A program made the position numbers and the translations under genes. From an uncultured Saprospiraceae bacterium (lineage in GTDB: Bacteria; Bacteroidota; Bacteroidia; Chitinophagales; Saprospiraceae): a stretch of DNA of 64,000 bases. The DNA lies in NCBI GenBank assembly GCA_938045585.1, contig CALIAU010000001.1, forward strand, positions 186,001-250,000, read 5' to 3'. The notes beneath the pieces were generated by a model. That model was not told where the DNA came from and did not search any database. It worked only from the letters and a program-made list of their open reading frames with translations. Shown here piece after piece: positions 37,501 to 44,714 of this stretch (the stretch's first letter is position 1; each line of letters starts with the position of its first letter).

Positions 37501-39858
37501 TCTACGAATGCTACCTGTGAAATGAATAATGGTAGCATTTCCGTAAATGGAATCGGTGGTGTGTCACCCTATAATTATTCCCTAGGTTCAGAAACAAATA
37601 CAACAGGTCTATTTGAAAGTTTACATGCAGGATCATACACTATAATAATTTCAGATGCAAATAATTGCACTTCGCAATGTATCTCCCTTACTATTGAGGA
37701 TATACCTGTAGTAGACGATGTATATGAAGAAGTCATGTACTGTTTAGGAGAACAACCAGAGGGTATTGACACGTCAGGTACGTATATTTTTGAACAAGAG
37801 GATATGAATGGTTGTATGTATAATCTAATACAGGAAATTAGCCTCATTCCAGTAGAGGATATTCTTATTGATACAATAGTTTGTTCTACTACATTGTTTG
37901 AAGTATTTGGATTTGAATTTACGGAAAGCGGTACCTATGAGGTAGAATTGTCCTCATGTAGTTCCACCTTATTTCTTGACTTAGATTTTCAGGAAGAGGA
38001 GGAACTGTATATAGTAGATTACCTGTGTGAAGGAAATGAAATAATAATCGACGGGCAGGTAATCACGGAAAGCGGTTTGTATATGGATACACTATCTTCT
38101 ACAAATTGTGATACCATCCTATTTTATGAAATTTTGGACGCAATACAACAAGATGTTCCCATCTATGGTGGTTCCAATATTTGTATTAATGAAACAATTA
38201 CGCTCTCAGTGGATGAGTACCTTTCTTACTTGTGGAGTGATGGAAGTGTAACACAAGAAATCGAAATAGACCAAGCTGGTGAATATACTGTTACTGTACA
38301 AGATAGTTTTGGATGTACATATTCAAGTAGTATAGAAGTGACGGAAACAATGTTTCCTATTCTAATGTTTGAAGAGGGAATGGAACCCTCGGGTTGTAAT
38401 GCTTATGATGGATCATTTCAACTTGTTTCTCCTGAAGATTTAGAAGGATTTATTTTTAGCCTGAATGGTGGGCAGGATTGGCAATCGCTTCCTGTATTTG
38501 AAAATATTGGATATGATTTGTATGAAGTGTTTATTGCTACTGAAGATACCATGTGTATTAAAGAGTTTGCTACCACATTTCAATTCTTTAATCCTGCAGT
38601 ACCCATTATTATTAATACGGATGTAACAATTGCTTGCGAGGATGGAGCATCCGCAATTTCTATAAATTTATTGGACCCAACTATCGTCGACAATTACAAT
38701 ATTGTCTATAGTATTGACGGTCTTAATTTTTCGGATTCCCCTGTCTTTGAAAACGTGGGGGATGGTAGCTATGAGATATCTGCAATAAATTTAGATGCAG
38801 ATTGTGCATTTGTTCTCCCAGATCTTATTGAAATCCAAAGTTTGGAAGCACTTGTAGTCGAATCAATAGTCATAGCTCCTTCATGTATTGGGAATCAAAA
38901 CGGATCTATAGAATTATTAATTGATAATATGCTAATGCCTGATAGCATTGTTTGGATTGATAATGCCTTTGGTCCAATAAGAGAATCACTAGAAGCGGGT
39001 ACGTATACCGCTGAAATTTTTGCGCATGGCTACTGTTCTAAACGTATTGATATTGTTATGCCAGAAGGCGAAGAGTTTATCTTGGAATTGGATGGCTTAG
39101 TGGATCAGGAAATTTGTCCAGATGATACTCTTGTGTTAATGGCAGCAGAAGATTATGAAGAACGATACTGGTATGATCCACAAGGAGAATTTATTAATTC
39201 AGAACTAGAAATACAGATTAGTGATCCTGGAACCTATGTTTTGGAAACCTACTCTGATGATAATTGTCTCGCAATAAACGAAGTGACTATTAGCATAGAT
39301 GACGATGGTTTTGAAGGCTTAGTTTTCTTAATGAGTACGGAAGGAGTAATAAATACGCCAATTATCGCAACGGATTTTTCTAACCCACACTTTGAAAATG
39401 TGACTTGGATCTATGACAGAGACCTCATTACACATCTGTCTTCTGATCTAAACCATGAAGTTGTAAGCTTTGATACGCCTGGTATCTATTCCATCGGGAT
39501 GCAAGCTGTCGTAGGGGAATGCTCTAAGACTATTTGGAAAGAAATTGAAATCTTTGAAACAGAAGAGGAACTCACTAATCCAGACAACCATATAGGGCTA
39601 AATGGCTTTATCAATGAGTTTAAAATAACGCCTTCATTAAATAATGGAACTTGGACAGTGAGCATGTCCATAAAAGGGAACAATGATGTTAGTTTGTTTT
39701 TAGTAAGTGAAGTGGGATACATAGTAGAGCAGCGAAATATCAACATGACAGACTTGCATTTTGAGATTTATGAAAAAACTGATCTGCCATCAGGAATTTA
39801 TTCAATGGTTTTGATGACTGATCAAGATTGGAGATATATAAACTTTACAAAGATATAA
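31567..39858 (+). CDS. Giant SprB-repeat adhesin-like T9SS substrate
   Basis: About 2763 aa from the chosen ATG, which gives a clean signal peptide (MKITNLFILSCLMFVSTLLRA); an upstream in-frame Met at 31540 would add nine non-signal residues. Residues about 25-2045 consist of roughly 26 SprB-type repeats of about 75 aa, each approximately C...SCxGxxDGSI...GGTAPYSY...TGxFxxLxAGxYxxxITDANxC...C. These are followed by Ig-like regions (SYLWSDGSVTQEIEIDQAGEY) and a C-terminal, T9SS type A-like sorting domain (FKITPSLNNGTW to LPSGIYSMVLMT). SprB-repeat proteins are secreted by T9SS and act in surface adhesion/gliding (family knowledge). The adjacent beta-barrel gene may be its outer-membrane partner. 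Confidence 0.92.
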   Translation: MKITNLFILSCLMFVSTLLRAQEPITCKLGNLVHNTCNGDEHGLIEMFAGGGVGQPYSFDIGNGAQGDGLFTDLAGGTYSITVTDDAGNETVCDPIVLIDPDPISYEILSVTPDNCLDGSGGFELTASGGTGELTYIVNGVQNNDGVFTNFGTGTYQVEVQDENLCNIFTDDIVITGPSLLLNCADVESESIECFGENDGSITITAEGGTPPYTYMVNNDTNTTGVFNGLGPGIYTVSISDANDCTQVCAELELFEAEEIECIILSSNTVSCIGADDGAITAMASGGSGSLLYAIDTDTTSTGIFENLEAGNYTVHVIDAISDCVVECSEVQLSEPAAIVCNVLEVNNITCDGVGSGSIIVSASEGVPPYSYSNGITTNTTGVFENLSIGDYLITITDENLCETICDEITIVEPEELACGDIVVTDISCSQANDGMITLSATGGTAPYTFSNVLTTNQTGVFTNLGMGTYSMSITDAAGCFIFCGQHSISSPSILNYTVESTNAVSCAGESDGSIIVQSTGGTAPYSYTLGNITNVTGEFTGLSAGVYMIEITDANGCILETSAIVLEDPNALSCMIEFSNDVSCFGLADGEFQVGANGGTAPYSYFLNGNINTSGIFTNLDEGTYVITISDSNGCTAECEVITISQPEELVCDILSVTNITCSGASNGLIEIIGQGGTAPYSYTDGNTTNSTGIFSNLLANTYTITITDANLCETSCEAIVIDEPAELTCGNVELTDVSCANGNDGSIVIEPTGGTAPFSFTNLISTNTTGVFDGLSTGSYSIIVTDANGCELSCGPYALDDPEFLSYELVDLNTISCANGTDGLIEIAANGGTAPYSYALGGVVNTTGLFADLTAGSYVITITDANGCVLETNAIVLEDPNALSCLIEFSNDVSCFGLVDGEFQVGANGGTAPYSYSLNGNINTSGIFTNLDEGTYVITISDSNGCTAECEAITISQPEELVCDILSVTNITCFGASNGSIEIIGQGGTAPYSYTDGNTTNSTGIFSNLLANTYTITITDANLCETSCEVLVQEPNELSCDLIEFENISCFLGSDGSITATAIGGTAPYVYETNGDINTDGIFTGLQEGTYIITITDSNNCTVDCNAITLTQAEQLTCSVISTSNTSCEENNGSIVVEALGGTPPYAYTTGSITNTDGIFSNLSAGIYNILITDGNNCQVSCDELVISNPEMLLCNLQFTSDVSCFGGSDGSIVVQGSGGTAPYIFSNGITTNMTGVFTGITAGVYSISVVDADGCESNCGGVIVGSPELLVCDSAIATDISCAGFQDGTITIQASGGTFPYVYAIGNIVNSDGVFADLDAATYVVQIIDANGCEVQCDPLTINDVESLVCNVETVANVTCFGESDGTISLFAEGGVAPYIYSNGITSNTTGEFENLEPANYAITLTDANGCIHICDDILILEPSILECNLIEATTLNCFGAENGSITVEATGGTSPYLYNLNGQINSTGIFTGLIADTYVVTIIDANDCEVACDEIVIEELEPLICDILDVTGTSCGENNGSIVVTANGGLVPYTYSNGVETNTTGEFLGLFATTYLIEIVDANGCSVVCNEVVITNPEMLSCQLIQTSNVSCFGDSDGLIEVLAEGGLAPYTYSNGITTNNTGLFDGLPANEYIVTVIDANNCTVQCVSVIIDQPEQLTCEFIDLQHITCNGSDNGALTVEAFGGYAPYVYSLGSITNSDGLFTNLSSGSYVINIIDANGCTVECDLIQIEEAEPLSCNVISTNGTSCDEDTGSVIVEASGGIGPYIYSIGSESNATGVFTGLPAGSLTIVIFDANGCSVECAELVITTPELLMCNVLETNLATCNGADGSLVVSAEGGLAPYSYSLGSETNTTGAFSGLTAGLYIVSITDANDCTIECAAIDLGFTNTLACEILDVQDVSCYGAEDGTVSMQATGGIAPYSYILGSTTNATGVFTGLPVGEYQIIVSDANNCELECDIVTIEQPAPLSCEFIASTNATCEMNNGSISVNGIGGVSPYNYSLGSETNTTGLFESLHAGSYTIIISDANNCTSQCISLTIEDIPVVDDVYEEVMYCLGEQPEGIDTSGTYIFEQEDMNGCMYNLIQEISLIPVEDILIDTIVCSTTLFEVFGFEFTESGTYEVELSSCSSTLFLDLDFQEEEELYIVDYLCEGNEIIIDGQVITESGLYMDTLSSTNCDTILFYEILDAIQQDVPIYGGSNICINETITLSVDEYLSYLWSDGSVTQEIEIDQAGEYTVTVQDSFGCTYSSSIEVTETMFPILMFEEGMEPSGCNAYDGSFQLVSPEDLEGFIFSLNGGQDWQSLPVFENIGYDLYEVFIATEDTMCIKEFATTFQFFNPAVPIIINTDVTIACEDGASAISINLLDPTIVDNYNIVYSIDGLNFSDSPVFENVGDGSYEISAINLDADCAFVLPDLIEIQSLEALVVESIVIAPSCIGNQNGSIELLIDNMLMPDSIVWIDNAFGPIRESLEAGTYTAEIFAHGYCSKRIDIVMPEGEEFILELDGLVDQEICPDDTLVLMAAEDYEERYWYDPQGEFINSELEIQISDPGTYVLETYSDDNCLAINEVTISIDDDGFEGLVFLMSTEGVINTPIIATDFSNPHFENVTWIYDRDLITHLSSDLNHEVVSFDTPGIYSIGMQAVVGECSKTIWKEIEIFETEEELTNPDNHIGLNGFINEFKITPSLNNGTWTVSMSIKGNNDVSLFLVSEVGYIVEQRNINMTDLHFEIYEKTDLPSGIYSMVLMTDQDWRYINFTKI
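33221..33723 (+). repeat. Recent 503-bp internal duplication, copy A
   Basis: Covers SprB units about 8-9. It matches 34157-34659 with no length difference and about a dozen substitutions counted by eye (around 97% identity), far above other units. The two copies are 936 bp (312 codons) apart, so the reading frame is preserved. Confidence 0.88.
34157..34659 (+). repeat. Recent 503-bp internal duplication, copy B
   Basis: Partner of 33221-33723, same length and about 97% identical. Similarity stops abruptly after GACAAGCTGTGAG in both copies. Differences are mostly single bases, several synonymous (for example AGCTGC/AGTTGC, ATTAGCG/ATTAGTG). Confidence 0.88.
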
Positions 39859-39860
39859 CT

Positions 39861-41621
39861 ATGAATATTCCAATCAGAGTTATACATATCTTCATCATCT
39901 TGTTCTTCTGCTCACTTTCATGGGCGCAAGAAGGGAATACAGATGCAAAAGAATACCTGAATAGCTTAAAAACAAAGGCGAGTAATAAAGAAGTGAAAAT
40001 ATCCGGACAGCTGTCATCATCAGCTAGAAGTAATTACATATTTGGTTCGGATAGAAAGGTGGACCCTTTTAATATGAGAATGAATGCACGATTACTTGTA
40101 AGTGCCTTCGGTCTAAATACAAGTGTGAATTTTAACTTTGGACAGGGAGGACGATATTATAGCTTAAATCTGCCTAGAGTGGACTTACCTAATTTTACAC
40201 GGATAGGAATTAGCCCAAGATATAAATGGATGAAACTGCATCTTGGTTACAGATCTATGAACTTCTCAAAATATACCTTAGGGGGACATAGTTATTTAGG
40301 GACTGGTCTAGATTTGACGCCAGGTAATTTTAATATATCTGCTATGTATGGTAGATTAAGAAGAGCAACCGCAGAGGATTTATTATTACAACAAAATCTA
40401 GACCCAAGCTACAAAAGAATGGGGTGGGGGCTTAAGGCTGGATACAAAAAAGACCATCAAGAGATTGCATTGATTTTATTTAGTGCCTTTGACGATCCTA
40501 ACTCAATACCTAATCCAGTACAACGCCGTGATGTACTTCCCGCTGAGAATACTGTGCTAAGTGTAATTGCTAAAAGAAAATTTGGAGACAGAATAAACCT
40601 AAAACTAGATTATGCTTTAAGTGCATTTACAAGAGATGTACGAAGCCAAGAAATATTTGAACAAGATGGCATCAACTATTGGGAGAAAATGGGTGGATTA
40701 TTTTCGCCTAAAGTCTCATCAGGCTACCACAAAGCATTACATACTGAAATAGGAATTCGTGTAGGCTTTGGGTCCATCTCTTTGCAACACGAAAGAGTGG
40801 ATCCAGACTACAGATCACTAGGTAGTCTGTTCTTTCAAAATGATTTTGAAAACTTCACTGCTGGTCTGAATACTGCCTTGTTTAAAAACAAATTGCGATT
40901 TTCTTCCAGATTAGGTTGGGAACGCAATAATATTAGCGCAGCAGAAAAAAATAGCCTTAATAGAATAATAGCATCTACACAATTTAATTATCAGTATAAT
41001 GAAGAACTTGGATTTGCCTTGGCATATTCTAACTTCAGGACAACAAATAAAATTCGTTCCACCGAACTCCCCATTCCAGGATTAGTTGATTCCGTATTCC
41101 TCGCCTTGGTAAACCAAAGCCTAAATCTTTCCTTCAATCTTTTTAAAGGAGAAGAAAAAACCTCCAGCTTAACAGGTAATTTTAATCTCCAAAATTCTAA
41201 TACAATTGAAAACGATACAATCAATGAAAATCAAAAGAATACTAACCTGATGGGGAACCTCTCTTTCAACCATCAATTTGTAAATTCAAATTCTGCATTG
41301 ACTGCCTCACTATTAGTCAATAGAAATATGGCAAAATTTGCACAGCTGTTTTCAGCAACTCCTACAATTGCATATTCAAAAGGATTTTTGCAGAAGAAAA
41401 TAACACTCGGAAGCTCACTGTCCTATGTGTATCTAAGGCAAAATGGAGAATATTTTAATTCCTTGATACGACCTACTTTGAACTTGATGTTTAAATTAAA
41501 TAGGAAATCAACTCTAAGGCTAAATAGTTCCTATGTTCTGAGAAGGGCAAATGAAAAGCAAATGAACGCAGGTGATTTTCAAGAATTAGTGACACGTATA
41601 GATTTAAATTACAAATTTTAA
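39861..41621 (+). CDS. Outer-membrane beta-barrel protein
   Basis: About 586 aa from ATG 39861, 2 nt after the SprB-repeat gene stop; an upstream in-frame Met (39828) would lie inside that gene and disrupt the signal peptide. The signal peptide ends near SLSWAQ. The mature protein is built of amphipathic strands with aromatic girdles (HLGYRSMNFSKYTLGG, MYGRLRRA, WGLKAGYKKDHQEIAL, INLKLDYALSAFT). It ends in an aromatic residue (DLNYKF), the usual OMP assembly signal. I do not recognise it as PorP/SprF, which is shorter and normally lies beside SprB-type genes. Its linkage suggests an analogous secretion or anchoring role for the upstream giants. Confidence 0.85.
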   Translation: MNIPIRVIHIFIILFFCSLSWAQEGNTDAKEYLNSLKTKASNKEVKISGQLSSSARSNYIFGSDRKVDPFNMRMNARLLVSAFGLNTSVNFNFGQGGRYYSLNLPRVDLPNFTRIGISPRYKWMKLHLGYRSMNFSKYTLGGHSYLGTGLDLTPGNFNISAMYGRLRRATAEDLLLQQNLDPSYKRMGWGLKAGYKKDHQEIALILFSAFDDPNSIPNPVQRRDVLPAENTVLSVIAKRKFGDRINLKLDYALSAFTRDVRSQEIFEQDGINYWEKMGGLFSPKVSSGYHKALHTEIGIRVGFGSISLQHERVDPDYRSLGSLFFQNDFENFTAGLNTALFKNKLRFSSRLGWERNNISAAEKNSLNRIIASTQFNYQYNEELGFALAYSNFRTTNKIRSTELPIPGLVDSVFLALVNQSLNLSFNLFKGEEKTSSLTGNFNLQNSNTIENDTINENQKNTNLMGNLSFNHQFVNSNSALTASLLVNRNMAKFAQLFSATPTIAYSKGFLQKKITLGSSLSYVYLRQNGEYFNSLIRPTLNLMFKLNRKSTLRLNSSYVLRRANEKQMNAGDFQELVTRIDLNYKF

Positions 41622-41751
41622 AAACTAGCCTCTGTCAGTCTCCTAGCTCTGATTAGACAAATAGAATTTAAAATGAATCGCTTGGAGTACGCTTATAAAA
41701 AGAAAGCCCTGAAATAAATCCAAGGCTTCCATATTACTATTTAACTATATC

Positions 41752-43674
41752 CTAATCTGTGACTACAAACTTTCTAGTGCCCAATATTCCATCGTCTCCC
41801 TGTAAATGCATAAGATAAATACCTGCTGATATTCCTCTAAGCCTTATTTCTTTCACACTTCCTTCCACACGCTCTACCTGTAGTGTTTTTCCTTGTAAGT
41901 CTACAATTCTAACTTCTCCTCCCTTCCATAGGTCTTCTCTGATTTCTACGTTTAAGACATCTTGCGTAGGATTCGGACTCAATACGAAATTGAGATTAAA
42001 GCTAGAGTCGTTTGTATTTAAGATGCCATCATCTACTTCATGGAACGTCGTATTCGTACGTACCGGATCATTAAAGTCGAAGAAGATGTCTGCATAATTT
42101 TCTATAACAGTACCATTTGCATGCCCAGGATTTTGCTTGATAAAGTAGTTTACAAAACCATTACTACCTAGTAGGTTTACATTACTATCTGGCAATAAAA
42201 TATTATCAAACTTAAACTTCACAATACGTTCGTCCAAAATTTCCATCTCGTACGGATGACTACTAGCACCACCACGCAGGCTAGTAAGATCCATCAAGTC
42301 TGATATCTGATCATCGATAAATACATTAAATGCTGTATCCGTACCCGTATTTTGGAAGCGAATCTGATATTTTATTTCTGTATCTGGTAAAACTTTGTAA
42401 TTGTCAGAGCCCGTAAGTGGGAATGCACGCTTGTCATTCGGATCAAATGAACCAATAATTTCCTGACACTCTAATCCTAAAGAACGAGGGTCTATAACAC
42501 AATCTGATTCAGGAAAAATTTCAGCCTGGTAGCAAAGTTCTTCACCTAACTCAACCTCACAATCTACAAGTACAACAAGGTTAAGTTCGCCACATTCCCA
42601 TGGATCTAGATCGCCTAATTCAAAGGTATACACATTTCCATCTTGAGAAGAAACTGGAATAGAAGATTCCACGATACTAATATCCTCATGTAAGGTTAAT
42701 TCAATAGTAGCATTCTCCATTACAATTGTTCCTTCATTGCAATAGTCTATGTACATATAAGAATTAAAACATCTACGTAAAAATGGTACAGACAGATCTA
42801 TAACGGGATCAATACAATCTTGATCTGCTTGTAAACCAAAGTCTAATACCACATCTGTATCAGTTCCTACAACCGTAAAGCTCTGATTATTATTACACAC
42901 TGTCCAAAGATCATTAGGTTCCTGTATAGATACCTCGTAATCACCTTCCATTAAAAACGAGAAAAAATCTCCATCTGAATTCGAGACTCTATTAAACTCA
43001 CCATTGGGTCCGTTTATGGTCGCAACTATTCCTTGCACACCTGCCTCGTCCGTATCTTCTTCACAATTATCATTAGCATCTGCATACACCGTACCACTCA
43101 AATTGCTTAGGTTAAAATCAGTTCCACACAGGGATACCATCGCTTCTGCAATGTCATCAGCTGTTTCAAATTCTCCATAGAAAATTTCTTCTGTAAGTAT
43201 AAAATTTCCACTTGTTGTATCTTGTTGACCATCTGCATAAGCAGTACCATCAGGACAGAGCATACGTACTGTCGGATAGTATTGCACCTGCCACGCATCT
43301 ATGTCGAAAAAATCTGGATTAAAAATAGGATAGGGGTTATCCGCTATAAAGTCATAACCTGTGCCATTCGGTCCAGTACCCTGTAAATCTTCCAAATCAG
43401 TTGTAGGATCTACATCTACCCACAAGATTACAGCTCCCGTACCCGCAAACTGGGTATGAAATTCTTGCAATACTCCATTTTCTACAAATACCTCTGCCCA
43501 TGGATTCCAGGCCGCATCCAGAATCATAATTACTGTAATTCCTTGATTTAAATAATCGTCATATAAATCATGTTCTACTCCGTTAATGTCAGTCATTATC
43601 AGCTCTGGAGCCTGACTTTGTCCGTATTGAAGAGAGAAGCATAGTACAAATAGAAAAGAGTAAAGTTTAGCCAT
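41752..43674 (-). CDS. T9SS-sorted secreted protein with degenerate thioredoxin-like and DUF7619-type domains
   Basis: 640 aa. A signal peptide (to about QSQA, residue 21) precedes a thioredoxin-like domain (about 22-190) in which the CxxC position reads AAWNPWAEVF, so the redox cysteines are lost. Next comes an SdrD-B/carboxypeptidase-regulatory-like domain (about 195-290, GTVYADANDNCEEDTDEAG), a CARDB-like stretch with paired Cys, a DUF7619-type module with SFDPNDKRAFP and YQIRFQNTGTDTAFNVFIDD, and a type A T9SS sorting domain at the C-terminus (VLSPNPTQDVLNVEI to ISAGIYLMHL). It is convergent with the beta-barrel gene. Likely a surface-attached structural or binding protein; substrate unknown. 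Confidence 0.9.
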   Translation of the reverse strand: MAKLYSFLFVLCFSLQYGQSQAPELIMTDINGVEHDLYDDYLNQGITVIMILDAAWNPWAEVFVENGVLQEFHTQFAGTGAVILWVDVDPTTDLEDLQGTGPNGTGYDFIADNPYPIFNPDFFDIDAWQVQYYPTVRMLCPDGTAYADGQQDTTSGNFILTEEIFYGEFETADDIAEAMVSLCGTDFNLSNLSGTVYADANDNCEEDTDEAGVQGIVATINGPNGEFNRVSNSDGDFFSFLMEGDYEVSIQEPNDLWTVCNNNQSFTVVGTDTDVVLDFGLQADQDCIDPVIDLSVPFLRRCFNSYMYIDYCNEGTIVMENATIELTLHEDISIVESSIPVSSQDGNVYTFELGDLDPWECGELNLVVLVDCEVELGEELCYQAEIFPESDCVIDPRSLGLECQEIIGSFDPNDKRAFPLTGSDNYKVLPDTEIKYQIRFQNTGTDTAFNVFIDDQISDLMDLTSLRGGASSHPYEMEILDERIVKFKFDNILLPDSNVNLLGSNGFVNYFIKQNPGHANGTVIENYADIFFDFNDPVRTNTTFHEVDDGILNTNDSSFNLNFVLSPNPTQDVLNVEIREDLWKGGEVRIVDLQGKTLQVERVEGSVKEIRLRGISAGIYLMHLQGDDGILGTRKFVVTD

Positions 43675-43794
43675 ATTGATCTTGTTTTGTTGTCGTGGAT
43701 AGGATTAATCCATATATATTATATCTCCGGGAAACTGAGAACGCTGCATAAGTTAGTGGATTTTTTCGGTTTATCTTCTTTAATGTAGGAATGC

Positions 43795-44532
43795 TTAGAG
43801 ATTGCAAGGCCATACCCACTCAGATAATTCGCTCCCCAGACCCGAGATGGAATAGTGCCACCATTCGGACTGTATGCCCTTAAAACCATTCCCAAGCATG
43901 ATTTCTTTAAGAATAGCTCTGTTTTGTAGAACAGTATCGGGCAAATCCACAAAATCTGTATGTGCCTCTCTTCCAAAATAATCAAAGTCAGTACCCATAT
44001 CCAGCTCTTTACCATCCGCATCTACTATAGTCAGGTCTAAGGCAGCACCCCTATTGTGCATAGATCCCTTCTTTGGATTAGAAACATAAATAGGATTAGG
44101 TACAATATCCCAAAGCTTCTGTTGATAAGGACGTGGTCGGTAACAATCAAACACTTTTAAACGCCAGTTATATTTTCGATGTAAAAAATAATTTATTCTA
44201 CGTACACGCAATGCCACCTCTGGTCTTAGGAAACAGCGGGCACAGTCATAAATCTGAGTCTTGGTAAAATTATTTTCAGTAGCATAACGCAGGTCTAGAT
44301 ATATAGAATCCGCTTCTGTAATTTCAGACCATGCCAGTGTGTCATAGTCTAATTCTTTTTTAATTTTTACTTTGGGAGAAGCAGGTAAAGTTGAAAGTTC
44401 TTTCTGAATGCTAGTTGTGACCGGCTCTTTTTCTCTATCCTGTTTGCAAGAAAATAGAATAAAGCTTGCTAGGAAACAAAACAAAATCCTAAACAATTGA
44501 TTCATTTTTTTACTATCCAATTTTTTAAACAT
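43795..44532 (-). CDS. D-alanyl-D-alanine dipeptidase (VanX/DdpX family, M15D), lipoprotein
   Basis: Zinc metallopeptidase expected to hydrolyse D-Ala-D-Ala. Hallmarks are RYATENNFTK, VFDCYRPRPYQQKLWD, the zinc site SMHNRGAALDLTI (His and Asp ligands) and EWWHY (catalytic Glu and third His ligand). The N-terminus has a lipoprotein signal (LASFILFSC), so it acts in the periplasm, for example in peptidoglycan turnover, rather than in vancomycin resistance; no vanHA or VanRS genes are nearby. Start at 44532 gives a Lys-rich n-region; an internal Met (44502) would also give a valid lipoprotein signal. Confidence 0.92.
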   Translation of the reverse strand: MFKKLDSKKMNQLFRILFCFLASFILFSCKQDREKEPVTTSIQKELSTLPASPKVKIKKELDYDTLAWSEITEADSIYLDLRYATENNFTKTQIYDCARCFLRPEVALRVRRINYFLHRKYNWRLKVFDCYRPRPYQQKLWDIVPNPIYVSNPKKGSMHNRGAALDLTIVDADGKELDMGTDFDYFGREAHTDFVDLPDTVLQNRAILKEIMLGNGFKGIQSEWWHYSISGLGSELSEWVWPCNL

Positions 44533-44714
44533 CTACTCACAAATCAGGTGTGAAAGCTACGGAACTTATGGCAAAGTACGAAGACCATTCTTCGCGCTCT
44601 AAATTTACACAAGACATAGATCTGCAGTTGCACAAACTAAGACATCATAAATTAAAAAAAATCAAGTAAAGAGATCTTATGGATTATCGTAACTTGCAAT
44701 CTCATCCATAAGAA

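Larger units (their letters stand above)
31640..37710 (+). repeat. ~26 tandem SprB-type coding repeats with conserved Cys
   Basis: Period is about 225 bp (75 aa). Most units carry four conserved Cys: one at the start (for example VCDIL, TCGNV), one in SCxG, one in DANGC, and one three or four residues later. That spacing would allow two disulfides per unit. DNA similarity varies widely, indicating old expansion plus recent local duplication (see 33221 and 34157). Confidence 0.88.

Noticed and set aside
31640-37710. Regular repeats that could suggest a CRISPR array
   Set aside because: Period is about 225 bp, in frame, degenerate and encoding SprB domains; no short identical repeats with unique spacers and no cas genes.
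41622-41751. Weak inverted repeat AAGCC...GGCTT as a terminator between convergent genes
   Set aside because: Five-base stem with a 15-nt loop and no T-tract.
43795-44532. Vancomycin-resistance vanX
   Set aside because: VanX-family enzyme, but no vanH, vanA or VanRS genes nearby and it carries a lipoprotein signal; a peptidoglycan-turnover role is more likely.
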